From: Brevibacillus fluminis
GTDB taxonomy: Bacteria; Bacillota; Bacilli; Brevibacillales; Brevibacillaceae
Assembly: GCF_003710825.1 (NCBI RefSeq)
Contig: NZ_RHHQ01000015.1
Coordinates: 145,299 to 209,298, forward strand
Reading direction: 5' to 3'
Length of the DNA: 64,000 nucleotides
Numbering within the stretch: position 1 is the stretch's first letter; the number at the start of each line of letters is the position of its first letter. Below, one piece after another: positions 33,362 to 41,595 of this stretch. The position numbers and the translations under genes were made by a program. The notes under the pieces were generated by a model that worked only from the letters and a program-made list of their open reading frames with translations, was not told the origin of the DNA and made no database searches.

Positions 33362-33413
33362 TATAATAGCGGGAGAAAAAAGGAAAACGGTTCGGAAGGC
33401 AGGAAACGATTCC
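33362..33413 (+). promoter_or_regulatory. Promoter and operator-like sites before the LacI gene
   Basis: A -10 TATAAT at 33362-33367 is followed by GGAAAACGGTTCGG (33382-33395, partial) and GGAAACGATTCC (33402-33413, near-palindrome), similar to the bdhA operator. A further partial copy GGAAGCGTTTGG is at 33243-33254. Confidence 0.6.
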
Positions 33414-33437
33414 ATTAGAGAAAGGACATTTAAAGCA

Positions 33438-34472
33438 TTGGTCACGAACAAAAAAGTAACGATTGAAGATGTAGCGAAAATGGCAGGGGTCGGCATTGCC
33501 ACCGTATCTCGTGCTATCAACGACAGCGGTGGAATTAGTCCGAAGACAAAGGCGCACATTTTACAGGTGATCGAGGAGCTGGGCTTCACGCCAAACACGT
33601 CTGCACAAAGCTTGAAAGTCCGCCAAACGTATCAAATAGCCTTGGCCGTGCCGGACATCCGCAATGCGATCATTCCTGAAATCGCCTGGTCTGTCGAGCA
33701 GGCTGCCAAACAGCACGGGTACCGCGTCGTGCAAATCAATACCGCCGGCAATGCCCGAACAGAGCTAGAAACGGTTCGAGAGGTTAAAAAGCTGCATGTG
33801 GATGGCCTGATCATTATGCCGCTTGCCTACCCCAAAACGTTGGTCGAATTAATCAACAAATCGAGCGTGCCGGTCTCCATTATCAACTATGGGAAAAAGC
33901 TCAGCGAGAACGTGAAGGCCGATATAGTCAGCATGGCCAGGCAGGAAGGCAGGCTCGTGATGGAGCATCTGATCAAGATCGGCCGCACGCGGATTGCATA
34001 TGCAGGGGCGCCAAAGGATAAGATCGAGGAGCGATACTTTGCCTACGAGCAGTCCTTGCCGCATGTCGATCCATCCCTAGTGTATTTTGGCGAGGATTTT
34101 TCGTTTGAGACCGGCTTGCGTGCCGCCGATTATTTCTGCAGCCTTAAGCATATGCCGGACGCCATCTATGCGGTCAATGACATGGTGGCCATTGGAATCG
34201 TAAACCGCTTCAAGGAATTCGGCGTCCGCGTGCCGGAAGATGTTGCTGTGGTGGGGATCGACAATAATGTGTGGACGATGATCACGTCCCCGCAAATCAG
34301 TTCGGTTTCGATCATGGGGGATGAGGTGGCGCGGCTTGCGACCGAATTGCTGCTGAAGCGGGTTCGCGAAGGTGGACAAGGGGAGTATGAGCGTGTGCAG
34401 TTTGAGCCCCGCCTCATTGTTCGGGAGTCGAGCGTCGCTGTCATTCGCCAGACGCCCCGCGAGCTAGAATAA
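33438..34472 (+). CDS. LacI-family transcriptional regulator
   Basis: 344 residues from TTG 33438, with GAAAGGA upstream; the in-frame extension back to 33333 precedes the promoter and is not coding. The N-terminal LacI helix-turn-helix and hinge are VTIEDVAKMAGVGIATVSRA and TPNTSAQSLK. The periplasmic-binding-protein-like sensor ends VVGIDNNVWTMITSPQISSV. Similar palindromes before it and before bdhA suggest it represses itself and bdhA. The inducer is unknown. It has its own terminator. Confidence 0.92.
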   Translation: MVTNKKVTIEDVAKMAGVGIATVSRAINDSGGISPKTKAHILQVIEELGFTPNTSAQSLKVRQTYQIALAVPDIRNAIIPEIAWSVEQAAKQHGYRVVQINTAGNARTELETVREVKKLHVDGLIIMPLAYPKTLVELINKSSVPVSIINYGKKLSENVKADIVSMARQEGRLVMEHLIKIGRTRIAYAGAPKDKIEERYFAYEQSLPHVDPSLVYFGEDFSFETGLRAADYFCSLKHMPDAIYAVNDMVAIGIVNRFKEFGVRVPEDVAVVGIDNNVWTMITSPQISSVSIMGDEVARLATELLLKRVREGGQGEYERVQFEPRLIVRESSVAVIRQTPRELE

Positions 34473-34478
34473 CAACGC

Positions 34479-34508
34479 AAAAAAGCCGCAGCTCGCGCGG
34501 CTTTTTTT
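34479..34508 (+). terminator. Terminator of the LacI gene
   Basis: AGCCGC (34484-34489) pairs with GCGGCT (34497-34502); an A run precedes it and a T run follows. Confidence 0.9.
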
Positions 34509-34541
34509 ACTGCCAAAAACCATAATCACGCTTGCGAACTA

Positions 34542-35093
34542 TCATAGCAAGGCTTCAATATGAGGCGCAATGGCCTCAGGCTCTACAGTCGTCTCAAAAC
34601 GGGCCTTCACCATTCCGTTTCGGTCAAGCAAAAACTTGCTGAAATTCCATTTGACCCCGTCGTCGGCATAAATGTCCGGATGCTTCGTCTCTAAAAATTC
34701 CTGCATCCATTGGGCGTTCGGTGTCACTGGGTCAAAGCCTTGGAACGGTGCCTGTGCAGTAAGCTCGCGGAAAAGCGGATGCGCCTTTGGCCCTCTTACT
34801 TCTGTTTTGGCAAAAAACGGGAACGTCAGGCCGAAATTGCTTTCACAGTACTGCCGAATGCCCACGTCACTGCCCGGTTCCTTTTCATTGAACTGGTTGC
34901 AAGGGAAGGCGAGCAGCTTGAATCCTTGGGCGCGGTAGGAATCGTAGAGCCGTTGCAAACCGGCGAATTGGCGGGAATAGCTGCATCGGCTCGCCGTGTT
35001 GACGATGAGCAGCACGCTACCGCGATAGTCAGACATATCAACTGGGGTGCCGTCAGACATGTGCAACTTATACTGAAAATCATAGATGGACAT
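34542..35093 (-). CDS. Glutathione-peroxidase-family thiol peroxidase
   Basis: 183 residues from ATG 35093, after GAAAGGTG. It has the three GPx motifs: VNTASRCSYSRQFAGLQRL with the peroxidatic cysteine near 37, LLAFPCNQFNEKEPG, and VKWNFSKFLLDRNG. The active-site residue is Cys, not selenocysteine, as in bacterial enzymes that mostly use thioredoxin. The stretch after the active Cys (SYSRQF) differs from the usual GLTPQ-like sequence. Single gene. Confidence 0.93.
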   Translation of the reverse strand: MSIYDFQYKLHMSDGTPVDMSDYRGSVLLIVNTASRCSYSRQFAGLQRLYDSYRAQGFKLLAFPCNQFNEKEPGSDVGIRQYCESNFGLTFPFFAKTEVRGPKAHPLFRELTAQAPFQGFDPVTPNAQWMQEFLETKHPDIYADDGVKWNFSKFLLDRNGMVKARFETTVEPEAIAPHIEALL

Positions 35094-35237
35094 GGGCAAC
35101 ACACCTTTCCGTTTGAGCTGGTTGTGCTTGTGTCTGTTTGTGGGTTGATCTCAGCTTACAGCAGAGATGTGGTATTGGTAAAATATATAATTACGATACA
35201 GTTGATAACATTTGCCTATATCATTTCCGCGCATAAC

Positions 35238-35292
35238 CAAAACGGACAGTCGTCCCATCAGCCTATGAAAGCTGGGGGTGACTGTCCGTTTG
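35238..35292. terminator. Long inverted repeat downstream of the rhodanese gene
   Basis: AAACGGACAGTC and GACTGTCCGTTT form a perfect 12-bp stem with a long loop. The T tract is short, so termination is likely but not certain. Confidence 0.6.
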
Positions 35293-35302
35293 TATCGTCT
35301 AT

Positions 35303-36142
35303 TTATTCTTCTCCCGTCGCGACCGGATTGTCCGCATAGCTCGTCCAATCGCTCCAGCTGCCCGCATAAAGCTTGGCATCCGTCCGGCCAGCTTGGTAAA
35401 GGGCTAGCACATTGACGCAACCCGTTACGCCGGAGCCGCAGTAGGCGATGATTTCGTCTTTGCCGCTGACGGCACGGAAGCGTTCCTGCAGCGCGTCATT
35501 CGGCAGCAGTTCACCGTCGGGAGCAAAATTATGCTTGTAAAAATAATTGGCCGCGCCTGGAATATGGCCTGCCTTTGGATCGAGAGGCTCCACCTCGCCG
35601 CGGTAGCGCTCAGGGGCGCGTGAATCGAGGAGAGCGGCTTTTTCGTCACGCTGCTTGACATCTTCCATCCCGACCAGCATATGTAGCTGAACGTTCGGGA
35701 TGAACGTTTTGGCATCAGGAGCGGGTTTTACCTCTGCAGTAGTCGGCAAGCCAGCTTGGCGCCATCCTGCAAAGCCCCCATTCAACACAGCCACTTTTTC
35801 GTGGCCGAGGTAGCGCAAGAGCCACCACAGTCGGGAAGCATGGGCCAAATCCTGCTCATCATAGGCCACGACAAACGTATCTTGATCGATGCCCGCGTTG
35901 GAAAACAGCGTTTGCAGCTGCCCGACGGAAGGCAGCGGGTGACGTCCGCCGTGTGCGGCTTTCGGTCCGGACAAATCATGCTCCAAATCAAAATACAGGG
36001 CACCTGGAATATGCGCTTCCACATACTCATTCAGGCCGACGCCTGGCTTGCCCAAAGTAAAGCGGCAGTCGACCAATACTAGGTTGGCGTCACCAAGGTG
36101 CGACTGTAGCCATTCGCGAGAGACGAGATGCTGTTGGGACAT
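35303..36142 (-). CDS. Two-domain rhodanese sulfurtransferase (SseA/thiosulfate sulfurtransferase type)
   Basis: 279 residues from ATG 36142, after AAAGGAGGAATT; the upstream in-frame part has no ribosome binding site. An inactive N-terminal rhodanese domain (LVLVDCRFTLGKPG, DLAHASRLWWLLRYLGHEKV) is followed by an active C-terminal domain with DSRAPERYRGE, GHIPGA and the persulfide loop AYCGSGVTGC, whose first cysteine is catalytic. The loop CGSGVT fits mercaptopyruvate or thiosulfate sulfurtransferases. Single gene. Confidence 0.93.
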   Translation of the reverse strand: MSQQHLVSREWLQSHLGDANLVLVDCRFTLGKPGVGLNEYVEAHIPGALYFDLEHDLSGPKAAHGGRHPLPSVGQLQTLFSNAGIDQDTFVVAYDEQDLAHASRLWWLLRYLGHEKVAVLNGGFAGWRQAGLPTTAEVKPAPDAKTFIPNVQLHMLVGMEDVKQRDEKAALLDSRAPERYRGEVEPLDPKAGHIPGAANYFYKHNFAPDGELLPNDALQERFRAVSGKDEIIAYCGSGVTGCVNVLALYQAGRTDAKLYAGSWSDWTSYADNPVATGEE

Positions 36143-36280
36143 CGGGAAATTCCTCCTTTGGAATCTGTGCGGAAATTCAACCTTTTTCATCATAGCAGAA
36201 AATGGACAAAATGCGGTACACCAAGAGGAAAAAGTGTAAGGAACAAAGAGCTGGCGGCGTTTCCGGCAGGTAGGGCATAG

Positions 36281-36309
36281 AAAAAAGGGTGTGATCATCA
36301 CACCCTTTT
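36281..36309 (-). terminator. Terminator downstream of the His-rich membrane protein gene
   Basis: Perfect palindrome GGGTGTGATGATCACACCC with a T run on the minus strand. Confidence 0.85.
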
Positions 36310-36318
36310 GTACTACAG

Positions 36319-36540
36319 TCAGCTGCTGAAAAAACTGCGGCTGGAATGCTTATGTCGATAATGGCCGTGCCCATAAGAGCCGTGTCCGCCGCGATACTTG
36401 TAGTCACTGGAGCTAAACTTGCGATTACCGCCGTGCGTGATGTGGCGAGCTCCTTTTTTCACGACATAAATGACGACCGCGATGATGCCGAGCAGTAGAA
36501 GCAGGACGACAACCATCACGATAAGCAACAATTTTAACAT
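36319..36540 (-). CDS. Small membrane protein with histidine-rich tail
   Basis: 73 residues from ATG 36540, after GAAAGGGG; an ATG at 36564 lies before that site. One long hydrophobic helix (LLLIVMVVVLLLLLGIIAVV) is followed by a basic junction (VVKKGARHITHGGNRK) and a tail with repeated Gly-His-Tyr units (YRGGHGSYGHGHYRHKHSS). There are seven histidines in the last 40 residues. Topology and tail suggest a surface or cytoplasmic metal-binding role (inference). No family is recognised. Confidence 0.7.
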   Translation of the reverse strand: MLKLLLIVMVVVLLLLLGIIAVVIYVVKKGARHITHGGNRKFSSSDYKYRGGHGSYGHGHYRHKHSSRSFFSS

Positions 36541-36613
36541 GTGCGTAATGCCCCTTTCAGGCAACGAAAAAATGGTACTATGTAGTACGAGGCATGCCGG
36601 ACAAAGTTTCAGA

Positions 36614-37048
36614 TTATGCTTTCAAATATTTTTGGAACGGCTCGTAATTGATTTGCTTTTCTTCCAGTCGCTTGATCAAGAACTTGTGGTCGCGTTTCGG
36701 CGTTGCCATAATGTAACCTTTGACCAACAGCTCGGTCGTGATCGCGTGTGCCTTTTCCTCGATTGCGAGCTGACCGATCTTGCCTGCGATCGTACGGCGA
36801 GCCGCATCTCGGAAAATCTGCGGTACCGGCTCGATTAACTCCTCCAGAAGGTTTCGCGTCTCATCCGTCCACATACCGTGTGTCTGTTCAATGAAATGAT
36901 CCTGCCAGTCGAGGTCGGATTTGCCGTCTTGCTTCGGCATTGATTTCAAAAACTTGCGGAACATGAAAAAGCCGCCGATGGCAAGCAAGCCCACCAAGAG
37001 CACTGACCAGCCCAAAACAAACCAAGAAAAAGTGGTAGACGTCCCCAC
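36614..37048 (-). CDS. DUF2621-type membrane-anchored protein (YneK-like)
   Basis: 144 residues using GTG 37048, six bases after GAGGTG; a GTG at 37057 overlaps that site. One N-terminal helix (VLGWSVLLVGLLAIGGFFMF) is followed by a cytoplasmic part with RKFLKSMPKQDGKSDLDWQD, PQIFRDAARRTIAGKIGQLA and the very recognisable GYIMATPKRDHKFLIKRLEE. I recall this layout for YneK/DUF2621 proteins. Function unknown. Confidence 0.8.
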   Translation of the reverse strand: MGTSTTFSWFVLGWSVLLVGLLAIGGFFMFRKFLKSMPKQDGKSDLDWQDHFIEQTHGMWTDETRNLLEELIEPVPQIFRDAARRTIAGKIGQLAIEEKAHAITTELLVKGYIMATPKRDHKFLIKRLEEKQINYEPFQKYLKA

Positions 37049-37226
37049 TGCTAGCACCTCATTTGTTTTCCAATAATATGCTTCTTGTAAGAAGTTTAGC
37101 CTATTTCCGGCTTGTCAACAAGCTGTGAAACATTTTCCTTTCCACCGGTCGCCACAATGAGTATAGTAGAAGTAATCTGAACTTCTAGGCAATACAGAAC
37201 GGTTGAAACAAGAGGAGTTGACAAGA

Positions 37227-37604
37227 ATGTTCAAACTTGGTCAGAGAGTGATAATCGTGGCTGACAGCTTTGAGCAATCTCTCCCCATAGGCGAACATGC
37301 ATATATCATCGCACGCGATCGAAACCCGGACAGTGCTTTTGAGTGGGTCATCCGCGTGCCGAAAGTCGATAAACATTATGCGATTGTCGAGTCAGACATC
37401 GCGTTGGAGGAGACGTTGCTTGCGCAGGAGGCCGATCGCATCTCGCGCGAGGCGCTGCTAGAGCATGCGTTGGCGACGCGCAATGAAGCGCTGTTTCGCC
37501 AGGTGATGGGAATTGAGGAGCCAGCCGAAGAGGAGGATGAGGCTTCGCGCAAAGAATCGCCGGAGGAGTTTATCCGCAAAGTGAATATGAAAGCGTGGAT
37601 CTGA
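37227..37604 (+). CDS. Acidic soluble protein of unknown function
   Basis: 125 residues from ATG 37227, seven bases after AGAGGAGTT. The N-terminus (MFKLGQRVIIVADSFEQSLP) through VIRVPKVDKHYAIVESDI has a small beta-barrel look, like an SH3/KOW fold. The C-terminal half is an acidic helix (LEETLLAQEADRISREALLE, EEPAEEEDEASRKESPEEF). No family is certain. Single gene. Confidence 0.7.
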   Translation: MFKLGQRVIIVADSFEQSLPIGEHAYIIARDRNPDSAFEWVIRVPKVDKHYAIVESDIALEETLLAQEADRISREALLEHALATRNEALFRQVMGIEEPAEEEDEASRKESPEEFIRKVNMKAWI

Positions 37605-37775
37605 TGGCAAATGCAGACCTGCCTGAAAAAGTCTGTTGAATATAAGCTGCCGATCAGATATTTTTGATACAAGTAAACATTTTGATTGGCATAAAAGGCT
37701 CCGCCATATCGCTTGGCGTTGCTGGTGGGTTTTGTTGGGGATAGAGGAAAAGGTCGAAGAGAGTGAGGCTATCGC

Positions 37776-38738
37776 ATGTCTGATTTTATCGAGTTTACCA
37801 ATGAACATGGACAGCGTGTGCAAATTGCGCGCGAAGAGTATGAGAAAAAGATCATCCCGCAAAACCTGGAGATGTACTGGGATAATCCAGAGATGCTGCG
37901 TCAGTTTGCGATGGAATTAGTGCGCGATGGCTTTGGCCTGCAAGGAGGAAAAGCGGCGGACCGCCTGCTGGAGCTGTATGGACGGATCGAGCCTGCGCTG
38001 AACTTCCGCGCGGTTGCCCACATGCAGACCGGCGAGCTGGATGAGGCGAAAAAAGTTCTCATCGAATGCATTGAGAAATTTCCGGAATCGGGAGCTGCGT
38101 TCACCAACATCGCCAAAATCCTCGCCTATGAAGGGGAAGGTAACAAGGCGTTTGAGGCGCTGCAGCAAGGGCTTGTGTACGACCCGAATCAGGAATCTGC
38201 GATGGATTTGTACGTCCACAGCTTTTTGGAGCTGGAGCAACGAGAGCTGCTGCTGGAGCGGTTGAAGGAACTCGGGGAAATTGAGGGTGCGTGGCGACCG
38301 CATATGGTGCTGGGCCGCTTGACCTTGGAGGACGGCAATTTGCTTGTCGCTCTGCAAGCCTACCGTGAAGCGATCAAAAAAGCGGACGATAGTGAAGAAG
38401 TCATCATGAATGTAACGGGTGAACTGGGACAAGCAGGCTACGTGTACCAGTTGATCCAGATTGCGGAGCAATTCTGGAAGCCGACGTTCGCCCATCCGTT
38501 TACCGGGTTCAACTACGCCAACGCCCTCATTGCAACCGAACAGGGGGATAAGGCGATCGCCGTTTTGCTCGAGATGAAGGAGTCGATTGCGGAGCCGTAC
38601 AAGCATACGGTGGAGCAGTTCATGGAACGCCTGCCGCAGGAGCTTTTAGCTAAAGCTTCAAGTCAGCCGCAACCGGGACAGGCAGCGGAAGAAGCGGACA
38701 ACAATCAGAAAAAAAGCCGTTGGAAGTTCTGGAAGTAA
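37776..38738 (+). CDS. Tetratricopeptide-repeat protein
   Basis: 320 residues, ATG 37776, with GAGAGTGAGG upstream. After a short N-terminal region, helical repeats of TPR type follow: AVAHMQTGELDEAKKVLIEC, AKILAYEGEGNKAFEALQQG and VLGRLTLEDGNLLVALQAYR. The C-terminus is a polar linker and a basic KKSRWKFWK end that could touch the membrane surface. TPR proteins act as protein-binding scaffolds; no partner is indicated by the neighbours. Confidence 0.85.
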   Translation: MSDFIEFTNEHGQRVQIAREEYEKKIIPQNLEMYWDNPEMLRQFAMELVRDGFGLQGGKAADRLLELYGRIEPALNFRAVAHMQTGELDEAKKVLIECIEKFPESGAAFTNIAKILAYEGEGNKAFEALQQGLVYDPNQESAMDLYVHSFLELEQRELLLERLKELGEIEGAWRPHMVLGRLTLEDGNLLVALQAYREAIKKADDSEEVIMNVTGELGQAGYVYQLIQIAEQFWKPTFAHPFTGFNYANALIATEQGDKAIAVLLEMKESIAEPYKHTVEQFMERLPQELLAKASSQPQPGQAAEEADNNQKKSRWKFWK

Positions 38739-38782
38739 AAATAGCAGTAGAGTCGCACCAAGTACAGGAGCGGCAGATTGTC

Positions 38783-38817
38783 GAGAAACCCCACAAATGC
38801 GTGAGGTTTCTCTTTTT
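38783..38817 (+). terminator. Terminator of the TPR gene
   Basis: GAGAAACC pairs with GGTTTCTC, followed by a T run. Confidence 0.8.
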
Positions 38818-38869
38818 GTTTTATAGATTTGTACAAGACAAGCAACGAAGGGAGTAATCATTTATTTAA

Positions 38870-38907
38870 AATATTCCTTGACTGGAATATTCCTTTCGAG
38901 GTATATT
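38870..38907 (+). promoter_or_regulatory. Promoter of the DoxX gene overlapped by an inverted repeat
   Basis: -35 TTGACT (38878-38883), 18-nt spacer, -10 TATATT (38902-38907). AATATTCC (38870-38877) and GGAATATT (38884-38891) flank the -35 as an exact inverted repeat, a good place for a repressor. Confidence 0.7.
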
Positions 38908-39005
38908 CAATTCATGAAATCCACATCGAGTGCTCTGGATGAGCCAAATCGGCGCTTGACCGTCTAGAAGTACGATTGATAACAATTTAAGGAGGCTGAA
39001 GATCA

Positions 39006-39428
39006 ATGAAAAAAATTATGATTCCCTACTGGATTTTTACCGGGCTGATGGTGGCATTAATGGGTCTGGGTGCAATTCCCGATATCATCTCTTCGCCTGA
39101 TGCGATTGCCCTTTTCAAGCATTTGGGTTACCCTGCTTACCTTCTTCCCTTTCTCGGAGTTGCCAAGTTATTAGGGATCGTTGCGATCCTTGTTCCAGGC
39201 TTTCCACGAATTAAGGAATGGGCGTATGCCGGATTCGTCTTCGATTTGTCGGGGGCTATGTATGGAAGCATCGCTGTGGACGGTCTTTCGAGCGTGTTGT
39301 TTTTCTTAATTGGCTATCTTTTGATCGCGGGTTCCTATGTTTATTATCACATAAGACAAAAATCGGGCTTGTTAAAGCAAACGAAACAGCAAGCGGACAG
39401 CGTACTTCACGCGATTAAAAACCAATGA
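39006..39428 (+). CDS. DoxX-like membrane protein
   Basis: 140 residues, ATG 39006, following AAGGAGGCTG. Four hydrophobic helices (YWIFTGLMVALMGLGAIPDI, LLPFLGVAKLLGIVAILVPG, EWAYAGFVFDLSGAMYGSIA, LFFLIGYLLIAGSYVYYHI) match the DoxX-like family (DoxX_2 layout). The PAYLLPFLGVAKLLGIVAIL block is the family hallmark. Members are linked to oxidative stress or thiol redox systems in some bacteria, usually without known activity. Single gene. Confidence 0.88.
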   Translation: MKKIMIPYWIFTGLMVALMGLGAIPDIISSPDAIALFKHLGYPAYLLPFLGVAKLLGIVAILVPGFPRIKEWAYAGFVFDLSGAMYGSIAVDGLSSVLFFLIGYLLIAGSYVYYHIRQKSGLLKQTKQQADSVLHAIKNQ

Positions 39429-39524
39429 ATGTACCGCGAATTTTCTGCACCTGAGAAAATGGTGTATGCCCATTTATTTTCCGACGCGGAGTGAAACCAA
39501 GAGTGTTAGAACATAGCTATTTAT

Positions 39525-39561
39525 GAAAACCGGATTCCCTTGTGTAAGGGGCCGGTTTTTT
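39525..39561 (+). terminator. Terminator in the gap before the efflux operon
   Basis: AACCGG and CCGGTT stem extended by CCCTT/AAGGG, then six T residues. The remaining gap (39429-39730) is AT-rich and holds only the promoter and operator below. Confidence 0.8.
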
Positions 39562-39642
39562 CATGCAAACGAATTGTATTAGTTAATTAATTAATAAATT
39601 ATAATGTTCACTTAGTAAAATAATAACAAAGATTTTATAACA

Positions 39643-39699
39643 TTGACAATATTTACCCGCTGTGACAATATTACTCCGTCTAACTAAACGTTCATTTAG
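39643..39699 (+). promoter_or_regulatory. Promoter and TetR-type operator of the efflux operon
   Basis: -35 TTGACA (39643-39648), 17-nt spacer, -10 CAATAT (39666-39671). TGACAATATT is repeated exactly at 39644-39653 and 39663-39672. CTAAACGTTCATTTAG (39684-39699), an imperfect palindrome near the transcription start, fits an autorepressor site. Confidence 0.65.
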
Positions 39700-39730
39700 G
39701 CGGAAGGGGAATGCAGGAAGGGGTGGCATA

Positions 39731-40330
39731 TTGTCAGAAGGCCAGGTGGTGAATCGGCGTCAGATGCTGAAAGATGCGGCCATCGAACTCATCAGCCAGC
39801 ATGGCTACGACAGAACGAGCATAAAGGAGATTGCGAAGCGATGCGATGTGACTGTCGGTGTCATTTATCATTATTTTTCCAGTAAGGAAGAGCTTTTTGA
39901 CGAGGCGTTGCGCGGCTATTGCTCGGAATGGGAGTCGATCATACCGATGGTTAAGCAGCTCCCGCTTGAGGATGGGCTTGTCTTCATCGCGTCCCGCCTG
40001 ATTGACAAGTGGCGGAAACAGCAAAACTTCATGGTGATTCTCGTCGGGGAATGTGTGAAAAACCCCGCGGTCCATGAGATTTTTTCCCGGATGCTGGTCG
40101 AAGCAAGAGAAGCGTTGGGCAAATACGTCGAAATGAAGATGGAAACTAAGGAACTGAGCCGGGCAAACACCCAAATCATCCTGAACATTTTTGTCAGCCA
40201 TTTTTTGACGAGTTTTATTCACAAGGAACAATTGCAAATTCCGATCGTGCCTGAGCTGAACGAAGAGTTCATTCGCTCAAGCGTTCGGACAATGCTAGAT
40301 GGTTGGAGAGGACAGGTGGAAACAGAGTGA
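39731..40330 (+). CDS. TetR-family regulator of the downstream efflux operon
   Basis: 199 residues using TTG 39731 with GGAAGGGGTGG upstream; a longer frame from 39662 would start at the promoter. The TetR helix-turn-helix is clear (MLKDAAIELISQHGYDRTSI, IAKRCDVTVGVIYHYFSSK). The C-terminal ligand domain resembles AcrR-type regulators (YCSEWESIIPMVKQLP). The stop overlaps the adaptor gene start by 4 nt, so it is the first gene of the five-gene operon. Confidence 0.9.
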   Translation: MSEGQVVNRRQMLKDAAIELISQHGYDRTSIKEIAKRCDVTVGVIYHYFSSKEELFDEALRGYCSEWESIIPMVKQLPLEDGLVFIASRLIDKWRKQQNFMVILVGECVKNPAVHEIFSRMLVEAREALGKYVEMKMETKELSRANTQIILNIFVSHFLTSFIHKEQLQIPIVPELNEEFIRSSVRTMLDGWRGQVETE

Positions 40331-41595
40331 TCATGCATAAAAAGCGAAAAACGGTCGCAACCGCGCTGGCGGTAACCGCGGCATCTCTCTGCGCGGCGAT
40401 TTCGCTATCAGGCTGTGCTAGCCAGGAAGCGAGCGCGAAACCGGGTGTGCAGCGCGTTGTCGTGGAAACGATCGGGCAAGACACGTTGAAAAAAGCCAAA
40501 ATGGCTGTCGGTCGCGTCATAGGCGACACGGAATCCGCGGTCATGTCCAAAATCCCGGGGCGTGTCTTGCGCGCTGTCGGCGAAGTGGGGCAGGAGGTAA
40601 AAGCAGGCGAACCGCTCGTATATTTAGATGACAGCGACTTCAAGGTGGTGCTGGCGCAGGCGCAGGCATCTTTGCAAGGTGCACAGGCACGGCTGGCAGA
40701 CTCACGGAACGGCACCCGCACACAGTTGAAGGTGCAGCTGCAGGAAAAAATTCAGTCGGCAAAAGCAACCCTGGATAATGCAAAAATCAATCTGGACCGG
40801 ACCGTTTCGTTGAAGGCTTCCGGGGCAGTATCGCAATCACAGCTCGATGCGGCGAATTTGGCCTATACGCAGGCGCAGACCGCGTACCAGGCGGCATTGC
40901 AGGACCAAAGCCTGGCGAATGAAGGTGCGACGAAAGAAACGATCGCGAACCTGCAGGCAGCGGTGGCGGCTGCGAAAGCGACGGTAGACAGCGCCCGTTT
41001 AAGTATTTCTAATGCAATCATTGTCAGTCCTTTGACGGGAAAAATTGCTGCCAAAAACATTCAGTCCGGTGAAACAGTATCGACCAGCTCCACGCTGCTG
41101 ACGATCGTGAGCCGACAGCCTGCGGTTGAAGCGTCGATTCCGGAGGAGCAAATCAATTCGATTAAAGTAGGCCAGACGCTCAAGGTACGTATCGAGCAAG
41201 TGTCCTCGCAGCCGTTTGATGCCAAAGTGCTGACGATTTCGCCAATCGCCAATCCCGCGAGCAAGGAATATCCGGTGAAATTGAGTCTGCCGGGCGATCC
41301 GAATCAATGGAAATCCGGCATGTATGCAGAGATCACACTGCCCGATGCGGCGGATGCAACCATTGCAGTTCCGCGCGACGCGATCGTCAAGCGGGGCAGC
41401 GAACGGATCGTCATGGTGACGGATGGCACCAAAGCGATTGCACATCCGGTCATTACCGGCACGTCTGACGGGGCGAACGTCCAGATTCTTGAAGGGTTGA
41501 AAGCAGGCGAAAAGCTGATCGTCGTTGGCCAGGATCAAGTGAAGGATGGCGACCCGGTTGAAGTCCTCTGGGAGAAGAAGGAGGGCGGCAAATGA
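40327..41595 (+). CDS. Efflux adaptor lipoprotein (membrane-fusion protein, RND/HlyD type)
   Basis: 422 residues from GTG 40327 (AGGTGGA 6 nt upstream); ATG 40333 is a possible alternative. A signal with lipobox LSGC anchors it outside the membrane. Then come half-lipoyl motif IPGRVLRAVGEVGQEVKAGE, a long helical hairpin rich in Gln/Ala (AQAQASLQGAQARLADSRNG to ATVDSARLSIS), second half-lipoyl ITSPLTGK-like SPLTGKIAAKNIQSGETV, and barrel-plus-MP domains ending VAVPRDAIVKRG-like. This is the full-length adaptor, of the kind used with RND pumps in Gram-negatives. The hairpin normally contacts a partner protein. Confidence 0.88.
   Translation: MIMHKKRKTVATALAVTAASLCAAISLSGCASQEASAKPGVQRVVVETIGQDTLKKAKMAVGRVIGDTESAVMSKIPGRVLRAVGEVGQEVKAGEPLVYLDDSDFKVVLAQAQASLQGAQARLADSRNGTRTQLKVQLQEKIQSAKATLDNAKINLDRTVSLKASGAVSQSQLDAANLAYTQAQTAYQAALQDQSLANEGATKETIANLQAAVAAAKATVDSARLSISNAIIVSPLTGKIAAKNIQSGETVSTSSTLLTIVSRQPAVEASIPEEQINSIKVGQTLKVRIEQVSSQPFDAKVLTISPIANPASKEYPVKLSLPGDPNQWKSGMYAEITLPDAADATIAVPRDAIVKRGSERIVMVTDGTKAIAHPVITGTSDGANVQILEGLKAGEKLIVVGQDQVKDGDPVEVLWEKKEGGK

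Noticed and set aside
36281..36309. Perfect palindrome considered as an operator
   Set aside because: It lies just after a stop codon with a T run on the gene's strand, so a terminator explains it.
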